Of a stretch of 64,000 nt of DNA, positions 56,764-64,000 are shown piece by piece. The notes below the pieces were generated by a model. The model did no database searches, was not told the DNA's origin, and saw only the letters and a program-made list of their open reading frames with translations. The stretch is taken from assembly GCF_036231965.1 (NCBI RefSeq), contig NZ_CP109499.1:5952001-6016000 (forward strand), in the 5' to 3' direction. The translations under genes and the position numbers were made by a program. This DNA comes from Streptomyces sp. NBC_01428. GTDB taxonomy: Bacteria > Actinomycetota > Actinomycetes > Streptomycetales > Streptomycetaceae. Position 1 is the first letter of the stretch; every line of letters begins with the position of its first letter.

Positions 56764-57975
56764 TCAGCGGGAGGTGTCGAAGACCTCGTCGCGGGTGGCT
56801 GCCAGGGCGCTCTCCAACGCGCCGCGCAGTACGGGGTGTTCGTGGACGCCGCCGACCACGAGGCGCGGCCGGGACGCGGCCAGCTCCTCCAGCTCGGCCT
56901 GGACCAGGGCGCGCAGTGGTTCGCCGCCCGCGGTGAGCGACGAGCCGCTGAGCACGACGAGTTCGGGATCGAGGACGGAGACCAGTGAGGCCAGACCGGT
57001 GGCGAGGCCGGTCGCGTAGGTCTCCAGGAGCTGCCGGTACGGACCGTCCGCGACGGCGGCGGCCCGCTCGACGAGGGTGGCGGCGACCTCGGTGTACGGA
57101 CCCGCGGGCAGGTCCTTGATGCCGAGCTCGCGGGCGAGCTTGGGGAGCGCCTGGGAACCTGCCAGTTCCTGGTAGCCACCGCTGTTGGCCTTGGTCACCT
57201 GGCGCACCAGGGGCGCCCCGGGCACCGGCAGGAAGCCGACCTCGCCCGCGCCGCCGGTCCAGCCGCGGTGCAGCCGGCCGCCGAGGACGAGCGCGGCGCC
57301 GAGACCGCCCTCGTTCCACAACAGGACGAAGTCCTCGTGCCCCTGGGCGGCGCCGAGGCGCTGCTCCGCGATGGCGACGAGATTGACGTCGTTCTCGTAC
57401 TCGACGGGCATCGGCAGCGCGGCCGCCAGTTCGTCGAGCAGCGTCGGGGTGTGCCAGCCGGGCAGGTGCGAGGCGTACCGCAGCCGGCCGGTGTTGGGGT
57501 CGAAGGCGCCGGGTGTGCCGATGACCAGGCGGCGGACGTCGTCCCGGGCGAGCCCGGCGGCCTTGACCGCGCCGTCGAGGGCGTCGGTGACCTGGCGTAC
57601 GACGGGCTGGGCGGGGCGGCGGCCGGGGGTGGGCAGTTCGTACTCGCCGACCGTCCGGCCGGTGATGTCGGCGACGGCGGCGAGGACGCGGTCCGGGGTG
57701 ACGTCCAGGCCCGCCGCGTGGCCGGCGCCCGGATTGACCGCGTACAGCTGGGCGTTGGGGCCCGGGCGGCCCTCGCTGGTGCCGGTGGCGAGCACCAGGC
57801 CCGCCGCTTCCAGGCGGGCGAGGAGCTGCGAGGCGGTGGGCTTGGACAGCCCGGTGAGCTTGCCGATGCGGGTCCGGGAGAGGGGGCCGTGCGCGAGCAG
57901 CAGGTCGAGTGCGGCCCGGTCGTTCATGGCGCGCAGGACGCGCGGAGTGCCCGGCGTACCGGCGGATCCTGCCAT
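56764..57975 (-). CDS. csnR: ROK-family transcriptional repressor (CsnR)
   Basis: A 403-residue regulator. The N-terminal winged helix-turn-helix is RTRIGKLTGLSKPTASQLLA, followed by a ROK sugar-kinase-like effector domain with GLDVTPDRVLAAVADITGR and FVLLWNEGGLGAALVLGGRL. The ATG at 57975 is chosen because it opens at the conserved N-terminus. An in-frame ATG at 58047 lies beside the operator and lacks a ribosome site. It is first in the operon and should repress it, and probably a chitosanase gene elsewhere, until amino-sugar oligomers are present. Confidence 0.85.
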   Translation of the reverse strand: MAGSAGTPGTPRVLRAMNDRAALDLLLAHGPLSRTRIGKLTGLSKPTASQLLARLEAAGLVLATGTSEGRPGPNAQLYAVNPGAGHAAGLDVTPDRVLAAVADITGRTVGEYELPTPGRRPAQPVVRQVTDALDGAVKAAGLARDDVRRLVIGTPGAFDPNTGRLRYASHLPGWHTPTLLDELAAALPMPVEYENDVNLVAIAEQRLGAAQGHEDFVLLWNEGGLGAALVLGGRLHRGWTGGAGEVGFLPVPGAPLVRQVTKANSGGYQELAGSQALPKLARELGIKDLPAGPYTEVAATLVERAAAVADGPYRQLLETYATGLATGLASLVSVLDPELVVLSGSSLTAGGEPLRALVQAELEELAASRPRLVVGGVHEHPVLRGALESALAATRDEVFDTSR

Positions 57976-58050
57976 GTCTGTCGCCACCTGCCCTTCTCGG
58001 CCGACCAGCTTCCCAGGGGTGCCTTCGGTAAGTCCACCCAAGATCATTGT

Positions 58051-58065
58051 TAGGAAAGTTTCCTA
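58051..58065. promoter_or_regulatory. CsnR/ROK-type palindromic operator
   Basis: TAGGAAA-G-TTTCCTA is a perfect 7-1-7 palindrome 76 bases upstream of the csnR start. It matches the TTAGGAAA/TTTCCTAA-type box recognised by CsnR-like ROK repressors, as I recall it. A further half-like GAGGAAAG lies at 58076-58083. Confidence 0.8.
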
Positions 58066-58114
58066 TTGCTGGTGCGAGGAAAGTAGGCCGGGTGGGGCGG
58101 AGGCGTCAAGAGAA

Positions 58115-58155
58115 ACCACCCCCGAGGCAACCGACTCGTTACCTGCGGGGGTGGT
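58115..58155. repeat. Long-loop inverted repeat between csnR and the MscS gene
   Basis: ACCACCCCCG (58115-58124) pairs with CGGGGGTGGT (58146-58155) over a 21-base loop. It lies upstream of csnR and beyond the MscS terminator, so it serves neither 3' end. Its role is unknown. Confidence 0.45.
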
Positions 58156-58251
58156 GCTGTTCGAGGTCGGGGCACTGCCGTTCGAGATGGTGCGCGCTTG
58201 TTCGACGGCGTGACGGGTGCGACCCGTTCGCGGAGGCGGCGGTACGTGGAC

Positions 58252-58286
58252 GGAGGCGGCACCCGAGGTGACCGGGTGCCGCCTCC
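58252..58286 (-). terminator. Terminator after the MscS gene
   Basis: A perfect 14-base-pair inverted repeat (58252-58265 with 58273-58286) with a seven-base loop lies 25 bases beyond the MscS stop codon. Confidence 0.85.
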
Positions 58287-58310
58287 TTCCGGCGGGCGAG
58301 TGCCGTCGCG

Positions 58311-59414
58311 CTACTTGGCCGTGCTCGGCGGGGTGGGTCCCGGGACGATCGGGGCCGCCGCGAGGGACTGCGGGGACGTCGGGTTGGCGTGCGCCGAGGG
58401 GGCCGCGACGCTCTCCGACGGGTCGACCGGCTCCTCCTCGTGGGCCGCCGCCACTCCGCCGACGATCCGGATGTCCGCCTCGTCGAAGGCCCGCTTGATG
58501 CGCCAGCGCAGCTCGCGCTCGACGGACAGGGCCTTGCCGGGCATGGTCTTCGCCGAGACGCGGACCACCATCGAGTCGAGGAGCACGCTGTCCAGGCCGA
58601 GGATCTCGATCGGGCCCCACAGGCGCTCGTTCCAGGGCTCTTCCTTGCTCATCGCCTCGGCGACGTTGTTCAGCACGGACTGGACCTGGTCCAGGTCCTC
58701 CGAGGCGCGGACGGTGACGTCCACGCCGGCCGTGGCCCAGCCCTGGGAGAGGTTGCCGATGCGCTTGACCTCGCCGTTGCGGACGTACCAGATCTCGCCG
58801 CCGTCGCCGCGCAGCTTCGTCACGCGCAGGCCCACCTCGATGACCTCGCCGGACGCGACGCCCGCGTCGATCGTGTCACCGACGCCGTACTGGTCCTCCA
58901 GGATCATGAAGACGCCGGAGAGGAAGTCCGTGACCAGGTTGCGGGCGCCGAAACCGATGGCCACACCGGCCACACCGGCCGAGGCGAGCAGCGGGGCCAG
59001 ATTGATCGCGAACGTGCCGAGGATCATCAGCGCGGCGGTGCCCACGATCAGGAAGGACGCGACCGAGCGCAGGACCGAGCCGATGGCCTGCGAGCGCTGC
59101 CGGCGGCGCTCCACGTTCACCAGCAGACCGCCCAGCGAGGTGCCGTCGACGGCCTGCACCGTGCGGTTCATGCGGTCGATGAGCTTGGTGATCGCCCGCC
59201 GCACCATCACTCTCAGCACCGCGGCTATCACCACGATGAGCAGCACGCGCAGACCGATCGCGAGCCAGGTCGACCAGTTCTCCTCGACCCAGCTCGCTGC
59301 GTTGGTCGCACTTTCCTGGGCGTCCTGAAGCGTGGGGGCGACCCGACCTGTCGTCGACGGGGACGGCGACGGGGTCGGGGCGGCGGCCAGGGCCGATAGG
59401 ACGGTCAGGGACAC
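58311..59414 (-). CDS. MscS-family mechanosensitive ion channel
   Basis: A 367-residue channel of the small-conductance mechanosensitive family. Three membrane segments are seen, the pore-lining one being GVAGVAIGFGARNLVTDFLS. The MscS beta domain follows (FMILEDQYGVGDTI) with a cytoplasmic cage, then a Pro/Ala tail of about 40 residues. The GTG at 59414 has GGAGGT just upstream and leads into a hydrophobic or signal-like start (SLTVLSALAAAPTPSP). An ATG 45 bases earlier lacks one. It releases solutes on osmotic downshock. It is divergent from the HNH gene. Confidence 0.88.
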   Translation of the reverse strand: MSLTVLSALAAAPTPSPSPSTTGRVAPTLQDAQESATNAASWVEENWSTWLAIGLRVLLIVVIAAVLRVMVRRAITKLIDRMNRTVQAVDGTSLGGLLVNVERRRQRSQAIGSVLRSVASFLIVGTAALMILGTFAINLAPLLASAGVAGVAIGFGARNLVTDFLSGVFMILEDQYGVGDTIDAGVASGEVIEVGLRVTKLRGDGGEIWYVRNGEVKRIGNLSQGWATAGVDVTVRASEDLDQVQSVLNNVAEAMSKEEPWNERLWGPIEILGLDSVLLDSMVVRVSAKTMPGKALSVERELRWRIKRAFDEADIRIVGGVAAAHEEEPVDPSESVAAPSAHANPTSPQSLAAAPIVPGPTPPSTAK

Positions 59415-59685
59415 GGCAGGTACCTCCAGGCGTAGCGGTCCGCCCACGGCCGGGGACATAAGAGGCGCCGTTCGGGCAGAACCACCACACTAACGGGGCA
59501 TCGTGTGTGGATCGTTGTGTTCAGTGGGGGAGAGACGGTGCTCACCTGGGGATGTAGGGGGTGTGGTCGAAAACACTCCCAGCCCGTTACCGGGACATGG
59601 TGGCGCTTCCACCAGGCATGAGGAGAGACTGGCTACAGATCGTCCCGGCGCGAGCCACGCGCCGCCGGCGTACAAGGAGGCATCC

Positions 59686-60222
59686 GTGCCGCACGTCCTG
59701 GTTCTCAACGCGTCGTACGAGCCGCTCGGCGTCGTACCGCTCCGCCGCGCGCTCGTCCTCGTCCTGGAGAACAAAGCCGTCTCCCTCGAGGAATCCGGCG
59801 CCTTCCTGCACAGCGCGACCGTTACTGTCCCCGCACCCAGCGTGGTCCGGCTGAAGAGGTTCGTACGGGTTCCCTACCGAGGGCCCGTCCCGCTGACCAG
59901 GCGAGCTCTGTTCGCCCGTGACGGCGGCCGGTGCATGTACTGCGGTGGCGTCGCAACCAGCGTCGACCACGTCATCCCGCGCTCCCGTGGGGGTCAGCAC
60001 GCCTGGGACAACGTGGTGGCGTCCTGCCGCCGCTGCAACCACACCAAGGCCGACCGCCACCTGGTCGAGATCGGCTGGCGTCTGCGCCACAAACCCGCCC
60101 CGCCGACGGGGCTCGCCTGGCGCATCATCGGAACCGGGCACAGGGACCCGCGCTGGATGCCCTACCTGCAGCCTTACGGCGCGGACGACGCGATGGCCCG
60201 GATCGACGGCATTTCAGCCTGA
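59686..60222 (+). CDS. HNH endonuclease family protein
   Basis: A 178-residue protein with the HNH fold. It has zinc Cys pairs CMYCGG and SCRRCN, and the catalytic core DHVIPRSRGGQHAWDNVVAS. The N-terminal 70 residues (LVLNASYEPLGVVPLRRALV) are typical of the widespread actinobacterial stand-alone HNH proteins, whose role is not established. The GTG at 59686 has AAGGAGG seven bases upstream. No methyltransferase is nearby, so this is not a recognisable restriction system. Its last codons form one arm of an intrinsic terminator. Confidence 0.9.
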   Translation: MPHVLVLNASYEPLGVVPLRRALVLVLENKAVSLEESGAFLHSATVTVPAPSVVRLKRFVRVPYRGPVPLTRRALFARDGGRCMYCGGVATSVDHVIPRSRGGQHAWDNVVASCRRCNHTKADRHLVEIGWRLRHKPAPPTGLAWRIIGTGHRDPRWMPYLQPYGADDAMARIDGISA

Positions 60223-60236
60223 CGATCCGGGCTTTT
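60196..60236 (+). terminator. Rho-independent terminator overlapping the HNH 3' end
   Basis: GCCCGGATCG (60196-60205, inside the CDS) pairs with CGATCCGGGC (60223-60232, just after the stop) and is followed by TTTT. Confidence 0.78.
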
Positions 60237-60272
60237 GTGTTGGCACACCCCGTGCGGCACGCCGTGCCCGGA

Positions 60273-60303
60273 CCGCCGGGAGGACCCCTGTGCCTCCCGG
60301 CGG
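60273..60303 (-). terminator. Terminator after the PadR-controlled ABC operon
   Basis: CCGCCGGGAGG (60273-60283) pairs with CCTCCCGGCGG (60293-60303), beyond the permease stop codon on the minus strand. Confidence 0.72.
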
Positions 60304-60328
60304 ACGGGCGCGTCCGCATGCGCGCCCC

Positions 60329-61669
60329 TCAGAGGTGGCGCAGCTCCGCGGGCCGCATGGAGCGGCGCAGCAGGGGCAGGGACGTGGCCGCGGCGAGCAG
60401 GCAGGCCGCGTAGACGGCGAAGGGGACCACCAGCGGCACCAGGGGGACCGTCCCGTGGCCGGCCAGCTGTCCGTACCAGAAGCCGACGACGAGCCCTCCG
60501 GCACCGGCGACCGCGACGGCCGGGGCGAGCGGCAGGGCCGTCTCCAGGAGCAGCGCGCGGCCGAGCACGCTCCGCGGCACGCCCGCCGCGACCTGCGCCG
60601 CCAGGCCCCGGCGCCGGGTGGCCAGCGACTCGGCGGTGCCCACGGCGAGCCCGGACAGGGCGAGCGCGAGAGCGATCAGGATCGCCGCACCGGTGAGGTC
60701 GACCCCGGTGGTGTAGAAGGACAGGTTCGCCCCGAGCATCCCGGGGTCGCGTCCGGTGAGGTCGTCGAGCAGCACCTGGCGTACGCCCACGAAGGCGGTC
60801 CCCACGACGGTCACCAGCAGCACCGCCGCGTGGCTGCGGGCCCCGGCCCACGGGTCGTCCCGCAGCCGTTCGGCCGCGATCAGGGTCGCCGCGTTCCCGG
60901 TGCGTTCCGCGAGCACGCGGCCGATCAGCCGGGCGGCGGCGCCCGCCGCCCGGACGGCGCCGAGGCCGGTGAGGATCACCACGGTCAGCACGAACCCCTG
61001 GGTCGTCTCGTAGCCGCCGAGGCGGCTCGGGCCGAGGGCGAGGCCGGTGAGAAGGATCACCAGCGCCGTCACGAGGACGACACGGCCCGGACCCCGTCCC
61101 CGCGCCGGACGGGTCCGGCGCACGTGGCCCAGCGGCGAGGCGACGACACGGCGCAGCGCGAACACGCTCACCAGGGCGCCCAGCACGGGCACGGCCACCG
61201 CGACCAGCGCGCACGCCGTCCAGAGAAGAGCGGGCGGGTCCGGCCACCGGTGCCACAGGTACGGAACGGCGACGGCGGTGGGGGCCACCGAGCCGATGAG
61301 GCAGGCGAGTCCGGTCTCCAGGGCGGCGATCCGCCGCACCTGGCCGGGAGCCGCCCCCGCGAGGCGCAGTGCGGCGAGCCGCCGGTCGCGGTGGACGGCG
61401 CCGACGCGGGCGCACTGCCCGAGGAAGCCCAGCACCGGCACCAGCAGGAGCACCAGGGCCAGGACCACGCCGGAACGCTCGCCGGGGTTGTCGAGCAGGC
61501 CGTCGGCCACCGGCACCCTGCGGCTCCCGCGGATCGAGAGGACCGCCACGGCGGTCAGGCCGAGGCCGGTGGCGAGAGCCGCGCCGGCCGCCGTCAGCGT
61601 CACGCGCCACCACTCCCGCCGGTCGGAGCCGCGGGTCAGGAGCAGGGCGAGTCCGAGGTCCGTTCTCAC
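60329..61669 (-). CDS. FtsX-like ABC exporter permease
   Basis: A 446-residue membrane protein with about ten hydrophobic segments in two FtsX-type blocks. The family motif appears as LAALRLAGAAPGQVRRIAAL near the front and SLATRRRGLAAQVAAGVPRS in the second half. There is no large extracytoplasmic domain, unlike the MacB-type permeases at 32274-38376. The GTG at 61669 overlaps the ATPase stop (GTGA). It works with the ATPase encoded upstream. The substrate is unknown, but PadR control suggests export of a drug or antimicrobial peptide. Confidence 0.85.
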   Translation of the reverse strand: MRTDLGLALLLTRGSDRREWWRVTLTAAGAALATGLGLTAVAVLSIRGSRRVPVADGLLDNPGERSGVVLALVLLLVPVLGFLGQCARVGAVHRDRRLAALRLAGAAPGQVRRIAALETGLACLIGSVAPTAVAVPYLWHRWPDPPALLWTACALVAVAVPVLGALVSVFALRRVVASPLGHVRRTRPARGRGPGRVVLVTALVILLTGLALGPSRLGGYETTQGFVLTVVILTGLGAVRAAGAAARLIGRVLAERTGNAATLIAAERLRDDPWAGARSHAAVLLVTVVGTAFVGVRQVLLDDLTGRDPGMLGANLSFYTTGVDLTGAAILIALALALSGLAVGTAESLATRRRGLAAQVAAGVPRSVLGRALLLETALPLAPAVAVAGAGGLVVGFWYGQLAGHGTVPLVPLVVPFAVYAACLLAAATSLPLLRRSMRPAELRHL

Positions 61670-62385
61670 CGGGGCACCTCCTGGACCCGGAGTGCGCCGG
61701 GAGCCGTCGACGCGAGGCCGTGGCCGGCCGCCGCGCCGTCCCGCAGCGCGACCTCCCGGTCCGCGTACGCCGCCACCTGGGCGTCGTGCGTGACCAGGAG
61801 GACCGCCGTGCCGGACGCCCGCGCGGTCCGGATCAGCGCGCTCATCACCTGCTCCCCGGCGAGGGAGTCGAGGGCGCCGGTCGGCTCGTCCGCGAACACG
61901 ATCCTCGGTTCCGTCGCCAGGGCCCGGGCCAGCGCCACCCGCTGGGCCTCGCCGCCGCTCATCTCGCCGGGCCGGCTCGCCGCCCGCTCCTGGACGCCGA
62001 ACCGCTCCAGCCAGGCGCCCGCCCGCTCGCGCGCCGCCGGGCGGGGTGTGCCCGCGAGCATCAGCGGCAGCGCCACGTTGTCGGCGGCCGTCAGCTCGGG
62101 GATCAGCTGTCCGAACTGGAACACCACCCCGAACTCCGTCCTGCGCAGCTCGCTGAGCCGCTTCTCGGGCAGCAGGTCGAGGCGCTCACCGGCGTACTCC
62201 ACCGTCCCGAGGTCGGGCCGGACGATGCCCGCCAGGCAGTGCAGCAGCGTCGACTTGCCGCTGCCGCTGGGTCCCGTGACCGCGACCACCTCGCCGGCGG
62301 CCAGCTCGATCGAGGCGCCGCGCAGGGCCTGGGTGGGCCCGTGGGCCTTGACCAGGCCGTGGGCGGCGAGAAGGGGAGTGCTCAT
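61666..62385 (-). CDS. ABC transporter ATPase (MacB/LolD type)
   Basis: A 239-residue ATPase with Walker A GPSGSGKST, Q-loop VVFQFGQLIPE, signature MSGGEAQRVALARAL, Walker B IVFADEPTGALDS and the switch His in LLVTHD. It energises the FtsX-like permease that overlaps its 3' end. The ATG at 62385 overlaps the PadR regulator stop (ATGA). The gene therefore sits in a three-gene coupled unit of regulator, ATPase and permease. Confidence 0.92.
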   Translation of the reverse strand: MSTPLLAAHGLVKAHGPTQALRGASIELAAGEVVAVTGPSGSGKSTLLHCLAGIVRPDLGTVEYAGERLDLLPEKRLSELRRTEFGVVFQFGQLIPELTAADNVALPLMLAGTPRPAARERAGAWLERFGVQERAASRPGEMSGGEAQRVALARALATEPRIVFADEPTGALDSLAGEQVMSALIRTARASGTAVLLVTHDAQVAAYADREVALRDGAAAGHGLASTAPGALRVQEVPR

Positions 62386-62915
62386 GTCGCGTCGACCTCC
62401 GCGGTCAGAGGGACGAGCCGGGCCGCGGTGGTGTTCATCCAACGCAGGTCGGCGTCCAGGTGGTTGAGGGCGTAGTCGGCCGAGAGGACGGTCGCGAGGT
62501 CGGCGCCGGGCTCCGTCTTCACGGCGGTGAGTTCGCGCATCCGCTCCATGTGGGCGAGGCGCTGGGCGCGCAGGTAGCCGGCCGGATCCGCCGAGGCGAG
62601 GATCGAGACGACGACCTTGGCGAAGATCTCGTTCGTCACGAAGGGGGCGGGCGGGGTGATCTCGCCCGCCCACCGGGCCAGTTCGCGCGAGCCGTCGTCG
62701 GTCGAGCGGTACAGCGTCCGCTCCGGACCGCCGTCCGAGTCGGTGCCGTCGATCGCGGCGAGTCCGTCGCGGACCAGCCGTTGCAGCGTCGTGTAGACCT
62801 GCCCGTAGGCCAACGGGCGTGCCTGCGGGAAGCGTTCGTCGTGCCGTCGCTTGAGGTCGTACCCATGGCTGGGTCCTCCGGCGAGCAGCCCCAACAGGAT
62901 GTGACGGGTGCTCAT
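62382..62915 (-). CDS. PadR-family transcriptional repressor
   Basis: A 177-residue PadR regulator. The N-terminal winged helix has the usual GLLAGGPSHGYDLKRRHDER and YGQVYTTLQRLVRDGL segments. A C-terminal helical dimerisation part is of the longer PadR-s2 or Vir type. It is first in the operon and should repress itself and the ABC exporter genes. AT-rich repeats just upstream (62924-62946) are the likely operator. Inducers of PadR proteins are often small aromatic or antimicrobial compounds; none can be named here. Confidence 0.9.
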   Translation of the reverse strand: MSTRHILLGLLAGGPSHGYDLKRRHDERFPQARPLAYGQVYTTLQRLVRDGLAAIDGTDSDGGPERTLYRSTDDGSRELARWAGEITPPAPFVTNEIFAKVVVSILASADPAGYLRAQRLAHMERMRELTAVKTEPGADLATVLSADYALNHLDADLRWMNTTAARLVPLTAEVDAT

Positions 62916-62923
62916 GGACTGAG

Positions 62924-62946
62924 TATGTACTCAATATATGTACTGA
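62924..62946. promoter_or_regulatory. Probable PadR operator (direct repeats)
   Basis: TATGTACTCA (62924-62933) and TATGTACTGA (62937-62946) repeat with a 13-base period, nine bases upstream of the padR start. The stretch is strikingly AT-rich for this genome. ATGTAC-containing sites are typical of PadR operators. It probably overlaps the promoter. Confidence 0.7.
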
Positions 62947-63011
62947 GTGAATAGCTGGCCGGAAGATCGCCGAAAATTGATCACCGGGGGCAGCCGTGTC
63001 CGGCCCGCGGG

Positions 63012-64000
63012 TCAGTCCGCGACCGCGTAAACCCCCACCGACCACAACGAATACCCGTACTTGGTCGCGCGCTTGACGCCCTGGACGCGCAGGTAACGCG
63101 CATCGCGTTCGTCGAAGCGGACGTCCTCCCGGCCGCCCCGGCTGTCCGTCACGGTGGCCGCCGTGCGCCAGACGCGGCCGTCGGCGGAGACCTGCACCCG
63201 GTAGGCGGAGGGGTGGGCGTCCTGCCAGTGCAGGGTGAGGCGGCCGAGGCGGGCCGGTTCGGCCAGACGCACCTGCCACCAGGCGCCGTCCTCGACGGGG
63301 GAGGACCAACGCGTCGCCGGGTCACCGTCGTTGGCCGCCGAGGCCGGGAAGTCCGGGGTCTCGTCGCCGGACGAGGAGGCCGTGCCGCTGCGCGCCAGGT
63401 CGGGGCCCGCCGTGCGGGGGAAGGCCCGGACGGTCAGGGTGCGGGTCTCGGAGCCGAACGTGACCGGCACCTCGTAGGTGCCCGAGGGGGTGCCCGGCGC
63501 GACCGTGACCTCGACCGGGGTGTCGACGACCGCGCCGCGCGGGAGCGTCGCGGAACTCCGCCGGACCTCGACCCGGATGCCCTTGGGGGCCTTCGCGGTC
63601 AGTTCGCCGCGGACGTCGGAGGGGCGCAGTGAGGTGATCCGGGCCGTCACCCGCAGGCTGCCGCCGATCTCCGCGTCCGCCGTCGAGCGGGTCAACTCCA
63701 GTGCGGCGGCGGGGGAGTCGGCGAACCACGGCACGAGATGCCGGACCTGGTCGCGGGTGGGCCCGCTGACCCGGAGCGCGTCCGTGCGCACGTCTGGCGT
63801 GTGGATCTCCGTCGCGCCGCCGGCCGTCAGCGGGCCGAGGCGCCGCCAGCCCTCGCCGGGCACGTGCGCCTCGACGGATCCCGTGGCGGCGGGGTCGGTG
63901 AGCACGCTCACGGCGGTCAGCGTCCGGGGGTGCGCAAGGGTGAGGGTGCGGGGATCGGCCTCCTCGCGCGCTCCGCCGTCCTGCTGTCCGCCGTCGTGCC
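63012..64000 (-). CDS. C-terminal part of a secreted carbohydrate-active protein with an F5/8-type C domain (5' end outside window)
   Basis: The frame is open from the window edge to the TGA at 63012-63014, giving about 328 residues. The visible part contains a beta-sandwich with TLAHPRTLTAVSVLTDPAAT, then an Ig-like NEW3-type segment (GTPSGTYEVPVTFGSETRTL). The C-terminal F5/8 type C (discoidin) domain reads NDGDPATRWSSPVEDGAWWQ, YRVQVSADGRVWRTA and ARYLRVQGVKR. These are sugar-binding accessory domains of large secreted glycoside hydrolases. The catalytic part lies outside the window, so the substrate cannot be named. Confidence 0.8.
   Translation of the reverse strand, partial: HDGGQQDGGAREEADPRTLTLAHPRTLTAVSVLTDPAATGSVEAHVPGEGWRRLGPLTAGGATEIHTPDVRTDALRVSGPTRDQVRHLVPWFADSPAAALELTRSTADAEIGGSLRVTARITSLRPSDVRGELTAKAPKGIRVEVRRSSATLPRGAVVDTPVEVTVAPGTPSGTYEVPVTFGSETRTLTVRAFPRTAGPDLARSGTASSSGDETPDFPASAANDGDPATRWSSPVEDGAWWQVRLAEPARLGRLTLHWQDAHPSAYRVQVSADGRVWRTAATVTDSRGGREDVRFDERDARYLRVQGVKRATKYGYSLWSVGVYAVAD

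Noticed and set aside
59686..60222. HNH gene considered as a restriction or anti-phage defence system
   Set aside because: There is no methyltransferase, helicase or other defence partner nearby. The N-terminal domain matches the common stand-alone actinobacterial HNH proteins.
1..64000. CRISPR arrays, prophage, insertion sequences, biosynthetic megasynthases
   Set aside because: I looked for spaced repeats, transposase or integrase motifs and PKS/NRPS domains and saw none.

Overview
The window is a high-GC actinobacterial chromosome segment from a Streptomyces-type organism. The evidence is GC-rich third positions, GTG and TTG starts, three short chaplins, a melC1/melC2 tyrosinase pair, an SsbB/dynamin-like cluster, an LAXTG sorting signal, and TTA codons confined to two genes. 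From memory, the gene order resembles the S. coelicolor core region holding chpF/chpG-melC, ssbB and the csn operon. I see no phage genes, transposases, CRISPR arrays or rRNA, so this looks like core chromosome.

Layout. 1-308 is the 3' end of a secreted-type protein. 331-11218 (minus strand) is a tightly coupled exopolysaccharide operon: secreted protein, glycosyltransferase, polyprenyl-phosphate sugar transferase, O-antigen-ligase-like protein, MurJ-type flippase, polysaccharide deacetylase, second glycosyltransferase, Wzz-like chain-length protein and GNAT-type transferase. 11538-17419 is a surface and melanin region: three chaplins, three small secreted proteins, a DUF5949-like protein coupled to a VKOR-family disulfide enzyme, and melC1-melC2. 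17597-22296 holds a regulator, a hydroxyacid dehydrogenase, a His/Met-rich membrane protein next to a YcnI copper protein, and a sortase-anchored thioester-domain protein. 22575-27107 holds ssbB and the dynamin-like pair dynB/dynA, which serve sporulation septation and chromosome segregation. 27418-31119 holds tRNA-Arg(TCT), a DUF1876 protein, EttA, a thioesterase and an unknown. 31145-38376 is a MacB/FtsX-type ABC system whose ATPase ends in an AbrB-like segment. 38527-40025 holds a truncated haemoglobin and a PCMT-like methyltransferase.

40150-50928 (minus strand) is the most interesting locus. It is a seven-gene signalling operon of a GlnX-like membrane sensor, a GlnH-like binding protein, a coiled-coil protein with a TTA codon, a PknG-type kinase, a PP2C phosphatase, a vWA protein and an FHA protein. 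The kinase, phosphatase and FHA protein each carry two Cys-rich zinc ribbons. It looks like the mycobacterial glnX-glnH-pknG pathway joined to a kinase/phosphatase/vWA triad.

51200-57975 is the chitosan-oligosaccharide csn operon (csnR-E-F-G-H-K) with a 7-1-7 palindromic operator. 58311-62915 holds an MscS channel, an HNH nuclease, and a PadR-controlled ABC exporter. 63012-64000 is the 3' part of a large secreted carbohydrate-active protein with an F5/8-type domain.
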